The translations under genes were made by a program, and so were the position numbers. This document shows positions 8,838 to 17,513 of a DNA stretch of 64,000 bases, one piece after another. Numbering within the stretch: position 1 is the stretch's first letter; every line of letters begins with the position of its first letter. Origin of the DNA: Shinella sp. SUS2. Its GTDB lineage: Bacteria > Pseudomonadota > Alphaproteobacteria > Rhizobiales > Rhizobiaceae. A model generated the notes under the pieces. That model saw nothing but the letters and a program-made list of their open reading frames with translations, made no database searches and was not told the DNA's origin. The stretch is from NCBI RefSeq assembly GCF_001262505.1, contig NZ_KQ410738.1, forward strand, positions 1 through 64,000, given 5' to 3'.

Positions 8838-9328
8838 CAGACATCATCAAGACGGCGGATCTGGTCGACAGCCACGATGCCGAGGTGCGCTTCTGCGAGA
8901 AGCAGTGGAAATCCTACGGCCGGCGCAAGGGATTCCATGGCGAGATCGTCACACTGAAGACCTTCGAGGACAACCGCCTGCTGCGCGCCACGCTTGAGGA
9001 AAACGGCACGGGCAAAGTGCTCGTCGTCGATGGCGCCGGCTCGCTGCGCTGCGCGCTGGTGGGCGACCAGATCGCCGCCCTTGGCCAGGTGAACGGCTGG
9101 CGGGGCCTGCTGATCAACGGCGCGATCCGCGACAGCGCCGATATCGACACGATGGATTTCTGCGTGATGGCGCTCGGCCAGGCGCCGAAGAAGAGCGGCA
9201 AGACCGGCCATGGCGCCCGCGACGTGCCGCTCGTCTTCGGCAATGTCGAATTCCGCACGGGGGCCTATCTCTATGCGGATGCCGATGGCGTGCTGGTGGC
9301 GGACGGACCGGTCCATTCCGCCAACTGA
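8834..9328 (+). CDS. RraA-family aldolase (4-hydroxy-4-methyl-2-oxoglutarate aldolase type)
   Basis: 164 residues, the normal length for RraA/HMG-CHA aldolase-like proteins. The core VDGAGSLRCALVGDQIA and NGAIRD carry the conserved acidic and arginine residues of the pyruvate and metal site. Family members are either class II pyruvate aldolases (4-hydroxy-4-methyl- and 4-carboxy-4-hydroxy-2-oxoadipate aldolase, also oxaloacetate decarboxylase) or the RNase E inhibitor RraA. The catabolic setting favours aldolase or decarboxylase. GTG start overlapping the upstream stop, with GGAGGGAAG before it. Last gene of its operon, followed by a strong terminator. Confidence 0.85.
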   Translation: MTDIIKTADLVDSHDAEVRFCEKQWKSYGRRKGFHGEIVTLKTFEDNRLLRATLEENGTGKVLVVDGAGSLRCALVGDQIAALGQVNGWRGLLINGAIRDSADIDTMDFCVMALGQAPKKSGKTGHGARDVPLVFGNVEFRTGAYLYADADGVLVADGPVHSAN

Positions 9329-9357
9329 GCGGAGCCGGCAAAACGATCATGTTGCAG

Positions 9358-9393
9358 CGGCACCGGGGTTCACACCCCGGTGCCGTTTTCTTT
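9358..9393 (+). terminator. Rho-independent terminator after the RraA-type gene
   Basis: Perfect 12-bp stem (9358-9369 with 9374-9385), loop TCAC, followed by TTTTCTTT. It separates the plus-strand operon from the convergent dehydrogenase gene. Confidence 0.85.
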
Positions 9394-9399
9394 GCCGGC

Positions 9400-10458
9400 T
9401 CAGCCAAGGGCCGCAACGACCGTCTCGGTGAACTGCGCCGTGCCGAGTGGTCCGCCAAGATCTCGGGTGCGGGTGGCAGCATCGGAAAGCACCCGGTCGA
9501 TGGTGCCTTCGATGAGGGTCGCAGCTTCGCCATAGCGCGCATCGCCGGTGCGCTCGCCGTGCCAGCGCAGCAGCATCGCGGCCGACAGGATCATCGATGT
9601 CGGGTTCGCCTTGTCCTGCCCGGCAATGTCGGGGGCGGAACCGTGCTGTGCCTGCGCGGCGGCATGGTCGGCACCGGCATTCAGCGACCCGGCAAGACCG
9701 AGGCTGCCTGACAGTTCGGAAGCGAGATCGGACAGCGTGTCACCATAGAAGTTGGTGGTGCAGATAACGTCGTAGCGGCTCGCATCGCGCACGAGCAGCG
9801 CCGCCATCGCGTCGATCAGCACCTCCTCGAGCTCCACGTCGGGATAGCCGGCGGCGACCTTGCGCACCTCCTTCAGGAAGAGCCCGTCGGTCAGCACGAA
9901 GGCATTGGCCTTGTGCACCGCGGTCACTTTCCGCCGGCGCAGGCGCGCGAGCTCGAAGGAGGCCCTGGCAATGCGTTCGATCGCCCTTGCCGTCACCTTG
10001 CGCATGGAGATCGCCACATCCTCCGTCGGCATGTATTCGCCGGTCCCGGCAAACATGTTCCGATCCGGATACATGCCCTCCGTCGCCTCGCGCATGATGA
10101 CGAGGTCCATATCCGTGCCCCGGTGGAAGACGCCCTTGCGGGTGCGGGCCGGGCGGATGTTGGCGAAGAGATCGAGCTGGGTGCGGAAAGCCGCCGAGAC
10201 GTTGATGCCGCCCTTGTCGCGCGGCGGATAGTCGAGATGCGAGATCGGGCCGAGCAGAGTTCCATCCATCCCGCGGGCCTGATCGAGCAGATCCGCAGGC
10301 AGCGTCGTGCCGGCTTTCTCCAGTGACGCAAAGCCGATGTCACGCGTCGTGTAGCGGAAACCGAAGGCAAAGCGCCGGTCGACGGCATCCAGCACCGCGA
10401 CGGTAGCGCCAACGATTTCCGGGCCGATGCCATCGCCCGGGAGAACAAGCAGTTTCAT
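9400..10458 (-). CDS. Isocitrate/isopropylmalate dehydrogenase family protein
   Basis: 352 residues of the beta-decarboxylating dehydrogenase family (3-isopropylmalate, isocitrate, homoisocitrate, tartrate). Marks: LPGDGIGPEIV near the start, NIRPAR, REATEGMYPDR, the catalytic lysine region VTAVHKANAF and the metal aspartates in TTNFYGDTLSDLASELSGSLGLAGS. Enzymes oxidise a 2-hydroxy acid and lose the beta-carboxylate. The start at 10458 puts the GDGIG motif at the family position. Downstream of the second prpF-type gene with a 53-base gap; with aconitase and PrpF types nearby it probably oxidises a substituted isocitrate-like acid. Not a biosynthetic leuB by context. Confidence 0.88.
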   Translation of the reverse strand: MKLLVLPGDGIGPEIVGATVAVLDAVDRRFAFGFRYTTRDIGFASLEKAGTTLPADLLDQARGMDGTLLGPISHLDYPPRDKGGINVSAAFRTQLDLFANIRPARTRKGVFHRGTDMDLVIMREATEGMYPDRNMFAGTGEYMPTEDVAISMRKVTARAIERIARASFELARLRRRKVTAVHKANAFVLTDGLFLKEVRKVAAGYPDVELEEVLIDAMAALLVRDASRYDVICTTNFYGDTLSDLASELSGSLGLAGSLNAGADHAAAQAQHGSAPDIAGQDKANPTSMILSAAMLLRWHGERTGDARYGEAATLIEGTIDRVLSDAATRTRDLGGPLGTAQFTETVVAALG

Positions 10459-10511
10459 GATTCCATAAACTCCAGAAACAGAAAGCGGGGTTACCCTGCG
10501 ATACCGGTGGC

Positions 10512-11618
10512 TCAAGCCGCAGGAGGCGCCGACAGCAGGGCCGCCGCCGGCACGAAGATGTTGCCCTGCATCAGCTTGCGCGCGGTGCGCACCACGCCGC
10601 CACTGATGATCTCAACAGCATTGCCATCCGGCTTGCTCGTCATCGCAACGTCGATGATACCCGTCGGATGCTCTATGATCACGGTACAATCGTCCCCCTC
10701 CGGCCGTTCCGCAAGGCCATCCGCCACGGTGCCCGGCACCAGCACGCAGGAGGAGACGCAGAGGCCGCCCGTCACCGCGAAGGCCGCATGGGTCTTGTGT
10801 GGCACGAAATAGCGCGCGGCGACGTTGCCGCCATCTCGCGGGGCGGCCAGCATGGCCATTTTCGGCACCACCTTGCCGGTGACGTCGCCAAGGCCCATCC
10901 GGCGGCCCGCCTCCATGCGCATTGCCTCCATGCGTGCAAAAAACGCCTTGTCGGCATCGAGTTCGGCGGCGCTCTCATAGCCGGTCTTGCCGACATCGGC
11001 CGCCCGCACGATCATCATCGGCACTGCCACGTCGATAAGTGTCGCGTTGACCCCGTCGATCCCCTCGATCGGCTTGCCGGTCGGCAGCAAGGCGCCGGTC
11101 TTCGAGCCGACGATATCCATGAAATTGAGCCGGATCTCTGCGGCGGTGCCGGGCACGCCGTCAATGCGGGCGTCGCCCTCATAGTTGACGGCTCCATCGG
11201 GCGTCTCGACGATCGCCTCGATGCGGCTCTGGGTGTTGATGTCGTAGATGACGACGCTGGTTCTCTCCCCACTGACCGGCACCATACCCGTCTCAATGGC
11301 GAAGGGGCCGACGCCGGACAGCATGTTGCCGCAGGAGGGCGAGGTATCGACGATCGCCTTGTCGACGGAGACCTGGGCGAAGAGATAGTCGACATCGACA
11401 CCTTCGCGGCTCGACGGACCGACCATCGCGACTTTGCTCGTCAGCGTGTCGGCGCCGCCGAGGCCATCGATCTGGCGGATATCCGGCGAGCCCATCGCCG
11501 CCAGCAGCACACGTGCGCGGATATCGGGATCCTGCGGAATATCCTGCATCTTGAAGTAGGGTCCCTTCGACGTTCCGCCGCGCATGAGAATGCAGGGGAT
11601 GGGATGTTGTGCTGGCAT
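10512..11618 (-). CDS. PrpF-family isomerase (second copy)
   Basis: 368 residues, same family as 997-2151 but clearly divergent: LMRGGTSKGPYF at 11-22, active-site-type Cys96 in SPSCGNMLSG and a second cysteine in TGGLCVSSC. It probably moves a double bond or interconverts cis/trans forms of an aconitate-type tricarboxylate. The start at 11618 follows a candidate operator by 27 bases. Heads a probable two-gene unit with the isopropylmalate/isocitrate-type dehydrogenase. Two PrpF paralogues in one locus suggest two isomerisation steps or two related substrates. Confidence 0.9.
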   Translation of the reverse strand: MPAQHPIPCILMRGGTSKGPYFKMQDIPQDPDIRARVLLAAMGSPDIRQIDGLGGADTLTSKVAMVGPSSREGVDVDYLFAQVSVDKAIVDTSPSCGNMLSGVGPFAIETGMVPVSGERTSVVIYDINTQSRIEAIVETPDGAVNYEGDARIDGVPGTAAEIRLNFMDIVGSKTGALLPTGKPIEGIDGVNATLIDVAVPMMIVRAADVGKTGYESAAELDADKAFFARMEAMRMEAGRRMGLGDVTGKVVPKMAMLAAPRDGGNVAARYFVPHKTHAAFAVTGGLCVSSCVLVPGTVADGLAERPEGDDCTVIIEHPTGIIDVAMTSKPDGNAVEIISGGVVRTARKLMQGNIFVPAAALLSAPPAA

Positions 11619-11644
11619 GATGCCCTCGCTGATTGATGTAGACA

Positions 11645-11660
11645 ATTGGATGCAATTGCA
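11645..11660. promoter_or_regulatory. Candidate GntR operator before second prpF-type gene
   Basis: ATTGGATGCAATTGCA; its first 11 bases equal 4315-4325 and its end forms the palindrome TGCAATTGCA (11651-11660). Located 27 bases upstream of the start at 11618, where it could overlap the promoter. Confidence 0.5.
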
Positions 11661-11711
11661 CACCTTGCAAATCGGCGTGCGAAGCCCCGGCGTTGCCGCC
11701 GGGGCTGAGGG

Positions 11712-13736
11712 TCAGCGCAGCGGCCAGACCAGCTGGTCGTAGAACTGGTTCTGCAGGAGACCGCCCGGCAGGTTCATGTGCAGGATCGAGGTCAGCAGCA
11801 GCACGAGGCCGACGGCAGCGCCAGTCAGCGCCAGCGTCTGCAGCCAGCTCGACTTTCCGACGATCCTCAGGAAGGCGACGAAGAAGCCGATCAGCGCCAG
11901 CGTGAAGCCGACGAGGCCGATGGCCGCGACGAAGCCAACCAGCCAGCCGACGAAGCGCCAGAGGCTGCCGCTGGTCGCGCCGTCATCGAGATCGAAGTTC
12001 ATGGTACCGGCCGTACCGCGTCCCGTGGCACCCCGGACCTGCCAGAACAATACGGTGGCGGCGGTCAACAGGCCGACCGTGCCGACGGTGATCGGGAACA
12101 CCGCGTCGAGGAACGAGTTCTCCGCGCCTTCGACGATGGTAAAGACGAAGAAGGCGACAGCGATGGCGCTGAAGATGACCTGAGGCCAGAGGTTCCTGGC
12201 GGCCGCCGTCTCGTCCTCCTCGCGCTCGAAATCGATATCGGTGGTGATGCCACCGGGCACGGTTTCCTCCTTCCGGCGCATGCGCGAGCGGCTGGTGAAC
12301 CAGAGCGAGGCAACGGTGACGAGCGCGATGACGATGGCGATCGGGCGCAGCGGGAAGCCGTATCCGTAGAATTGCACCGCCTGGTAGAAGTAGGTCTCGA
12401 CCTGGCCGGCGAGCACGAAGCCGATGAGGAAGGCGGGGCGGGGCCAGCCGAAGCGCTTCAGGAAAATGCCCGTCAGCGCAACGATCAGCAGCGCCACGAT
12501 GTCCTCGAACGACCGGGTCGACTGGAAGGCGCCGAACACGATGATGAGGATCATGAAGGGCGCGAAGAGCACGAAGCGGATGGTCGTCAGCCGCGCAATG
12601 CTCGGCGACAGGGCGATGCAGGCCGCCGTGCCGATGACATTGGCGAGCGCCAGCGTCCAGACGACCGTATAGGTGAGGTTGAGGTCACGGTTCGGGTCGG
12701 CCATGCCGGGGCCGGGCTGAAGCCCGATCAGGATCATCGCCGCGAGGAAGATCGCCATCGAGCCGGAGCCAGGGATGCCGAAGAGCAGGGTCGGAATGAG
12801 GTTGCCGCCGGCGCAGGAGTTGTTGGCCGCTTCCGGGCCGATCACGCCGCGGATATCGCCCTTGCCGAACTGCGACTTGTCCTTGGCGCTCTGCACGGTG
12901 TGACCGTAGGAGATCCAGTCGGAAACGCTGCCGCCGAGGCCGGGCATCAGACCCACGCAGGCGCCGATCGTCGAACAACGCAGCGTCAGCCACTTCTCCC
13001 GCCAGGTGTCGCGCACGCCGTCCAGCCAGCCGCGGCCGAGCTTGCCGGTACTCGAAATGCTCGAGTTACCGCGCAGCAGGTCAAGCACCTCCGGCAGGGC
13101 GAAGATACCGAGGCCGATGATGGTGATCTCGAGGCCGCTCATCAGGTAGAGCGAGCCGAAGGTCATGCGCTCGCCGCCATTGGCGGGTGCCGTGCCGATC
13201 GCACCGAAGGCAAGGCCGAGCGTACAGGCGGCGATGCCCTTCGCCAGGCTGCTGCCCGAGAGCACGCCCACCATGGAGAGGCCGAAGATCGCCAGCATGA
13301 AGAGCTCCGCCGACGTGAAGCTCAGGATGAGCGGCCGGGCGACGATGACGATGCCGGTGAGACAGAGCGCGCCGAAGAGGCCGCCGATCATCGAGGCTGA
13401 AAAGGAGGCGCTGAGTGCGCGGGCCGCTTCGCCCTTGCGGGCAAGCGGGAAGCCGTCCAGCACGGTCGCCTGCGAGGCGGACGAGCCGGGAATGCCCATG
13501 AGGATGCAGGAAAAGGTATCCGAGGTCGGAATGACCGCCAGCAGGCCGACCATCATGGCGATCGCCGCGGTCGGCTCCATGCCGTAGACGAAGGGCAACA
13601 GCAGCGACATGCCGGCAATGCCGCCGAGGGCCGGCAGGATGCCGACGATGAGGCCCACCGCGACACCGATCATCATGTAACCGAGATGGTGGAGGGTCAG
13701 CAGGTTGTGGAGCGAAGTGACGAAGACATCGATCAC
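11712..13736 (-). CDS. tctA: TTT transporter large subunit TctA fused to TctB-like domain
   Basis: 674 residues. Residues 1 to about 480 are TctA: twelve or so helices, the GIPGSSASQATVLDG motif and the second SFGKGDIRGVIGPEAANNS / FGIPGSGSMA repeat. After a charged linker (RMRRKEETVP) come four more helices typical of the small subunit TctB, normally a separate protein. TTT systems import tricarboxylates with a periplasmic receptor. I chose GTG at 13736 because AAGGAC lies nine bases before it; an ATG 27 codons upstream lacks a good ribosome site. Follows its receptor gene tctC on the same strand with a 139-base gap. Confidence 0.88.
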   Translation of the reverse strand: MIDVFVTSLHNLLTLHHLGYMMIGVAVGLIVGILPALGGIAGMSLLLPFVYGMEPTAAIAMMVGLLAVIPTSDTFSCILMGIPGSSASQATVLDGFPLARKGEAARALSASFSASMIGGLFGALCLTGIVIVARPLILSFTSAELFMLAIFGLSMVGVLSGSSLAKGIAACTLGLAFGAIGTAPANGGERMTFGSLYLMSGLEITIIGLGIFALPEVLDLLRGNSSISSTGKLGRGWLDGVRDTWREKWLTLRCSTIGACVGLMPGLGGSVSDWISYGHTVQSAKDKSQFGKGDIRGVIGPEAANNSCAGGNLIPTLLFGIPGSGSMAIFLAAMILIGLQPGPGMADPNRDLNLTYTVVWTLALANVIGTAACIALSPSIARLTTIRFVLFAPFMILIIVFGAFQSTRSFEDIVALLIVALTGIFLKRFGWPRPAFLIGFVLAGQVETYFYQAVQFYGYGFPLRPIAIVIALVTVASLWFTSRSRMRRKEETVPGGITTDIDFEREEDETAAARNLWPQVIFSAIAVAFFVFTIVEGAENSFLDAVFPITVGTVGLLTAATVLFWQVRGATGRGTAGTMNFDLDDGATSGSLWRFVGWLVGFVAAIGLVGFTLALIGFFVAFLRIVGKSSWLQTLALTGAAVGLVLLLTSILHMNLPGGLLQNQFYDQLVWPLR

Positions 13737-13875
13737 TGTGGCTGTCCTTTCGATAGCAACAGGTGCGAGACGGCGCGGGTGCTCCGGCCTCGTCAGTGTC
13801 GGCAGATGGCTGTTCAAGCCCGATGGCTTCGGGCGGGCGTGCCCGCCGCCCTTTCAGCGGCGGGATCGCTTCCGG

Positions 13876-14976
13876 TCAGAGCTTGACCTGGTATTCCGTC
13901 GTCAGGAAGTTGCGCACCCAGTCGCGCGCTTCAGGCTTGATCGACGTCGCCACGGCATAGAGCTTTTCGATATCGCCGCCGACGGCCTGCTTGTAGTCGC
14001 CGAGAACCTCAGCCTTGGCCTTCTGCAATTCGGGGTCGGCCACCGCATCGGCAAAGGCCTTGCGGTAGGTCGCAACGATATCGTCCGACGTGCCTTCCGG
14101 CAGCATGCACGGCTTCTGCGCCGCAAAACCGGAACCGAAGAAGGCGAGATAGGCGTCGTACTCCACGCCCGACGGCTTCTTGCCGTGCATCATCTCATAG
14201 GCTTCGACGAAATGCGGCAGGTCGGGGAAGGTCGGATCGCGCGCGACATTGCCGTCTGCATCGAGAACGCCCCAGGAGAACATCGGCACTGCCGTGCCGG
14301 CCTCGACGAGCGGGGTGACGTTGGTCAGATAGGCCGAGGAGGTCTGGTAGTCGATCGTCGCCTCGCCGCGCTCGAAGGCGAGCCGCCCGTCGCCGCGCCC
14401 CTGCATGCCGAAGACATGGCGGACGTTGAGGCCGAGCAGACGGTAGGCGAGCATCGGCACGAGGTCGAGAGAGGTGGCACCCTGGCTGCCATAGACCAGC
14501 TCCTGATCCTTGATCTTGCCAAGGTCGGCCGACGACTTCACCTCGAACTTGGCGGGCAGATAACAGACGCCGCCGGTCGGCGAAACGAGCACGGGGATCA
14601 GCTTGGCATAATCGTAGCGCACGCGCGGATCGCCGAGCAGGAAAGGGAACTGCGTGGAGCCTGAGGTGCCGAGAATGGCAAGCCCGTCCGGCCGCGCGCG
14701 GGCGACGAACTCGTTCGAGCCGGTAATCGAGCCACCGCCCGGCACGTTGCGCACGACGACATTGGGGTTGCCCGGTAGATATTTCGACAGGTACGGTGCG
14801 AAGAAGCGGGCCCACACATCCGAGCCGCCGCCTTCGGAGAACGGCATCCACCATTCAACCGTCTTGCCGGCAAAATCGACCGATGCCTGCGAAAAGGCGG
14901 GGCGCACTCCAATAAGCCCCACAGCCGCGGCGGCCGAGCCGGCGGCAAGCAGTTGACGACGCGTAAAATCAGCCAT
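13876..14976 (-). CDS. tctC: TTT transporter periplasmic receptor TctC, Tat-type signal
   Basis: 366 residues of the Bug/TctC family: solute receptor with PFSEGGGSDVWAR (ligand loop 1), VRNVPGGGSITGSNE and LGTSGSTQFPF. The N-terminus TRRQLLAAGSAAAAVGL fits a twin-arginine signal, followed by a cleavage-like AFSQA; most Bug proteins use Sec. Slightly longer than the usual 320-330 residues. GGAGGAAAAAAC precedes the ATG at 14976. Divergent from the LysR gene at 15152 and first in a tctC-tctAB unit. Substrate probably a tricarboxylate processed by the surrounding enzymes. Confidence 0.88.
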   Translation of the reverse strand: MADFTRRQLLAAGSAAAAVGLIGVRPAFSQASVDFAGKTVEWWMPFSEGGGSDVWARFFAPYLSKYLPGNPNVVVRNVPGGGSITGSNEFVARARPDGLAILGTSGSTQFPFLLGDPRVRYDYAKLIPVLVSPTGGVCYLPAKFEVKSSADLGKIKDQELVYGSQGATSLDLVPMLAYRLLGLNVRHVFGMQGRGDGRLAFERGEATIDYQTSSAYLTNVTPLVEAGTAVPMFSWGVLDADGNVARDPTFPDLPHFVEAYEMMHGKKPSGVEYDAYLAFFGSGFAAQKPCMLPEGTSDDIVATYRKAFADAVADPELQKAKAEVLGDYKQAVGGDIEKLYAVATSIKPEARDWVRNFLTTEYQVKL

Positions 14977-15006
14977 GTTTTTTCCTCCCACAATGGCAAT
15001 GCGTTC

Positions 15007-15030
15007 AAATGTATACAAAGGTACACATGA
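15007..15030. promoter_or_regulatory. Candidate operator before tctC
   Basis: Contains TGTATACA (15010-15017) and a second imperfect copy GTACACAT 10 bases on. The inverted 9-mer GTATACATT is shared with 6700-6708. Sits about 30-55 bases before tctC, in the gap shared with the divergent LysR gene. Confidence 0.45.
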
Positions 15031-15151
15031 AAGTCGGAAACGCCAAGCCCATGATCGCCCCGGGCAGACATCATCCCTTCTTTCTCCCTTGAGGGGTATG
15101 CGCCACATGGATTATTAAGTTAAGTGCAAAATTTTGGATCAGTGATGCACA

Positions 15152-16063
15152 ATGCGCATTAATTGCGAAATCCTCGACCTTCGGGCTTTCCTCGCTGTGG
15201 TGGAGCTGGAGAGCTTCCACCGGGCGGCAGAAGCGCTCAACCTGTCACAGCCGGCGCTCAGCCGCCGCATCCAGAAGCTGGAAGCCTCCATCGGCGCACC
15301 GCTTCTCGAGCGCACCACCCGGCACGTTTCCCCGACGGCGCTCGGCCTCGAACTGATGCCGCTTGTGCAGCGTATGCTGGAGGAATTCGATGGGTCACTC
15401 TTCGCCGCCCGCGACCGGGGGCTGCGGCGCAGCGAACTGGTGACGATCGCCTGCCTGCCGACGGCGGCATTCTATTTCCTGCCGACCGTGATCAAGCAGT
15501 TCAATCAGGAATATCCCGATATCCGCTTCCGCATCCTCGACCTCACGGCGACCGAGGGGCTGCAGGCCGTTTCGCGCGGGGAGGTGGAATTCGGCATCAA
15601 CTTCATGGGAACCTCGGATCCCGACCTCCTGTTCGACCGGATTGCAGAGGACCCGTTCGTGCTGGCGGCGCGGCGCGACCATCCGCTGGCGAAAAGGCAT
15701 GAGGTCGCCTGGACCGACCTTGCCCCCTACAGGCTGATCACTGTGCACCGCTCCAGCGGCAACCGCACCATGCTGGACGCGGCGCTGGCAAGGGCCAATA
15801 TCGAACTGCGCTGGTCCTACGAGGTGACGCATCTGTCGACATCCCTCGGCCTCGTGGAGGCGGGCCTCGGCATCTCGGTCCTGCCGCGCACGGCAACCCC
15901 GGGCCCCGACCATCCCATCATCGTCACGCGGCCACTGGGTGCTCCACGAATTTCCCGAACCATCGGCATCGTGCGCCGCCGCTCCGCCACACTCTCGCCC
16001 GCCGCCGAACATTTCCGGCGCATGCTGGTCGGGACCTGGCAGGGCGCCGGGGCCGACGACTGA
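15152..16063 (+). CDS. LysR-family transcriptional regulator
   Basis: 303 residues: winged helix at about 9-65 (SFHRAAEALNLSQPALSRRIQKLEASIGAPLLERTTR) and LysR substrate domain (GLVEAGLGISVLPR near 228-241). Divergent from tctC-tctA, the classic layout for a LysR activator of the facing transporter operon. No clear Shine-Dalgarno is visible before the ATG (GATGCACA), so initiation may be weak or leaderless. Effector probably the imported carboxylate or a product; inferred. Confidence 0.9.
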   Translation: MRINCEILDLRAFLAVVELESFHRAAEALNLSQPALSRRIQKLEASIGAPLLERTTRHVSPTALGLELMPLVQRMLEEFDGSLFAARDRGLRRSELVTIACLPTAAFYFLPTVIKQFNQEYPDIRFRILDLTATEGLQAVSRGEVEFGINFMGTSDPDLLFDRIAEDPFVLAARRDHPLAKRHEVAWTDLAPYRLITVHRSSGNRTMLDAALARANIELRWSYEVTHLSTSLGLVEAGLGISVLPRTATPGPDHPIIVTRPLGAPRISRTIGIVRRRSATLSPAAEHFRRMLVGTWQGAGADD

Positions 16064-16213
16064 GGGCATCGACAGGCTCGCCGCACGCAATATGCGGCAA
16101 GGTCTGGGCAGCACCACGCGCGGACGGCTTGGCTGTCCTGGCTGCGCCCGGTTTCCTCCAGGGCAGCAATGGGATACCGAAGGGTGCGAGCAGCCGAAGC
16201 AACGGAGGTCGAT

Positions 16214-17332
16214 TTGCCATCGCCATCCACAACACCAGCAAACGAGGCGAGCCTGCGCGCCGCCATCAAGATCGACATCGTTGTGATCGGCGCTGGCCAG
16301 GCCGGATTGTCCTCCGCCTACCATTTGCTGCAGCTCGGCCTCAAACCGGGCCGCAACTTCATCGTGCTCGACAGGAACGAGAAGCCGGGCGGCGCCTGGC
16401 AACACCGCTGGCCCTCGCTGACGCTGAGCACCGTCAACCGCGTGCACGACCTGCCGGGCATGGGCTTTACCGAAGTGGTGTCGGCGTGGGAGACCGAGGC
16501 CAAGGCGTCCGTCGCAGTGCCCGACTATTTCGCCGCCTACGAAGAACGCTTCCGGTTGCCCATCTACCGCCCGGTCACGGTCAAGGTGGTCTGCGACCGC
16601 TTCGAAAGACTGCGGGTGGAGACGGATCACGAGGCCTTCTCCGCGCGTGGCCTCATCAACGCCACCGGGACGTGGGAAAACCCGCAAATCCCCGACTATC
16701 CCGGTGCCGCGCTGTTCCAGGGCAGACAGCTTCATTCGCGTGACTACCACACAGCCGAGGAATTCGCGGGCCAGCATGTCATCATCGTCGGCAGCGGCAT
16801 TTCCGCACTCCAGCATCTCGACGAAATCTCCAAGGTCACGACGACAAGCTGGGTCACGCGCCGTGAACCGCAGTTCCGCGAGACGCCGTTCACGCCGGAA
16901 GACGGCCGCGCAGCCGTCGCCATCGTCGAGGACAAGGTGCGCAACGGCCTGGTCCCGGGCTCCGTCGTCTCCGTCACCGGCATTCCCTGGACACCCGCGC
17001 TGCGGGCCGCCGCCGCGCGGGGCGCTCTGGAACGCCTGCCCATGTTCAGCGAGATCACCGCGCAGGGGGTGCGCTGGCCGGATGGCACGGAGCAGAAGGC
17101 CGATGTCATCCTCTGGGCAACCGGCTTTCGCAGCGCACTCGACCATCTCGCGCCCCTGCAGCTGCGCGGGGAGAACGGCGGTATCGTCATGACCGGGCGC
17201 CTCGCCACGCAGGTGGAGAAGGACCCGCGCATCCATCTCGTCGGCTATGGCCCCTCCGCCTCGACCATCGGCGCCAACCGCGCAGGCGCGGCGGCGGCCC
17301 GAGAGCTTGCAACCTATCTCGACCTGTTGTGA
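16214..17332 (+). CDS. FAD/NAD(P)-dependent oxidoreductase, flavin-monooxygenase-like
   Basis: About 372 residues with two Rossmann motifs: FAD-type VVIGAGQAGLSSAYHL near residues 22-37 and NAD(P)-type HVIIVGSGISALQHLD in the middle, plus ATGFRSALDHL and a C-terminal GYGPSASTIGANRAG. This is the layout of class B flavin monooxygenase-like and thioredoxin-reductase-like proteins, though no full Baeyer-Villiger fingerprint is seen. GGAGG lies six bases before TTG 16214, which I prefer; an in-frame ATG at 16169 is the alternative. Stands alone between two unrelated units; substrate unknown. Confidence 0.8.
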   Translation: MPSPSTTPANEASLRAAIKIDIVVIGAGQAGLSSAYHLLQLGLKPGRNFIVLDRNEKPGGAWQHRWPSLTLSTVNRVHDLPGMGFTEVVSAWETEAKASVAVPDYFAAYEERFRLPIYRPVTVKVVCDRFERLRVETDHEAFSARGLINATGTWENPQIPDYPGAALFQGRQLHSRDYHTAEEFAGQHVIIVGSGISALQHLDEISKVTTTSWVTRREPQFRETPFTPEDGRAAVAIVEDKVRNGLVPGSVVSVTGIPWTPALRAAAARGALERLPMFSEITAQGVRWPDGTEQKADVILWATGFRSALDHLAPLQLRGENGGIVMTGRLATQVEKDPRIHLVGYGPSASTIGANRAGAAAARELATYLDLL

Positions 17333-17513
17333 ACCCGGCGGAACTCCGGTCTTCCTGGCCGATCCTAACCCGCCGATGCGGGCACTCGAAGACGGCCACT
17401 TCACCGGACGATACTTCGTCCACACCAGGTTCGCCCTCGGCGAGAGGAAGGGAGACGCGGCATTGCGCTTGAGGATAGGGTAGGGCACCGTCATTCGAGC
17501 GAGATGGAGCGCC

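Noticed and set aside
9400..10458. Biosynthetic leuB
   Set aside because: No leuC, leuD or leuA nearby; operon partner is a PrpF-type isomerase in a catabolic locus.
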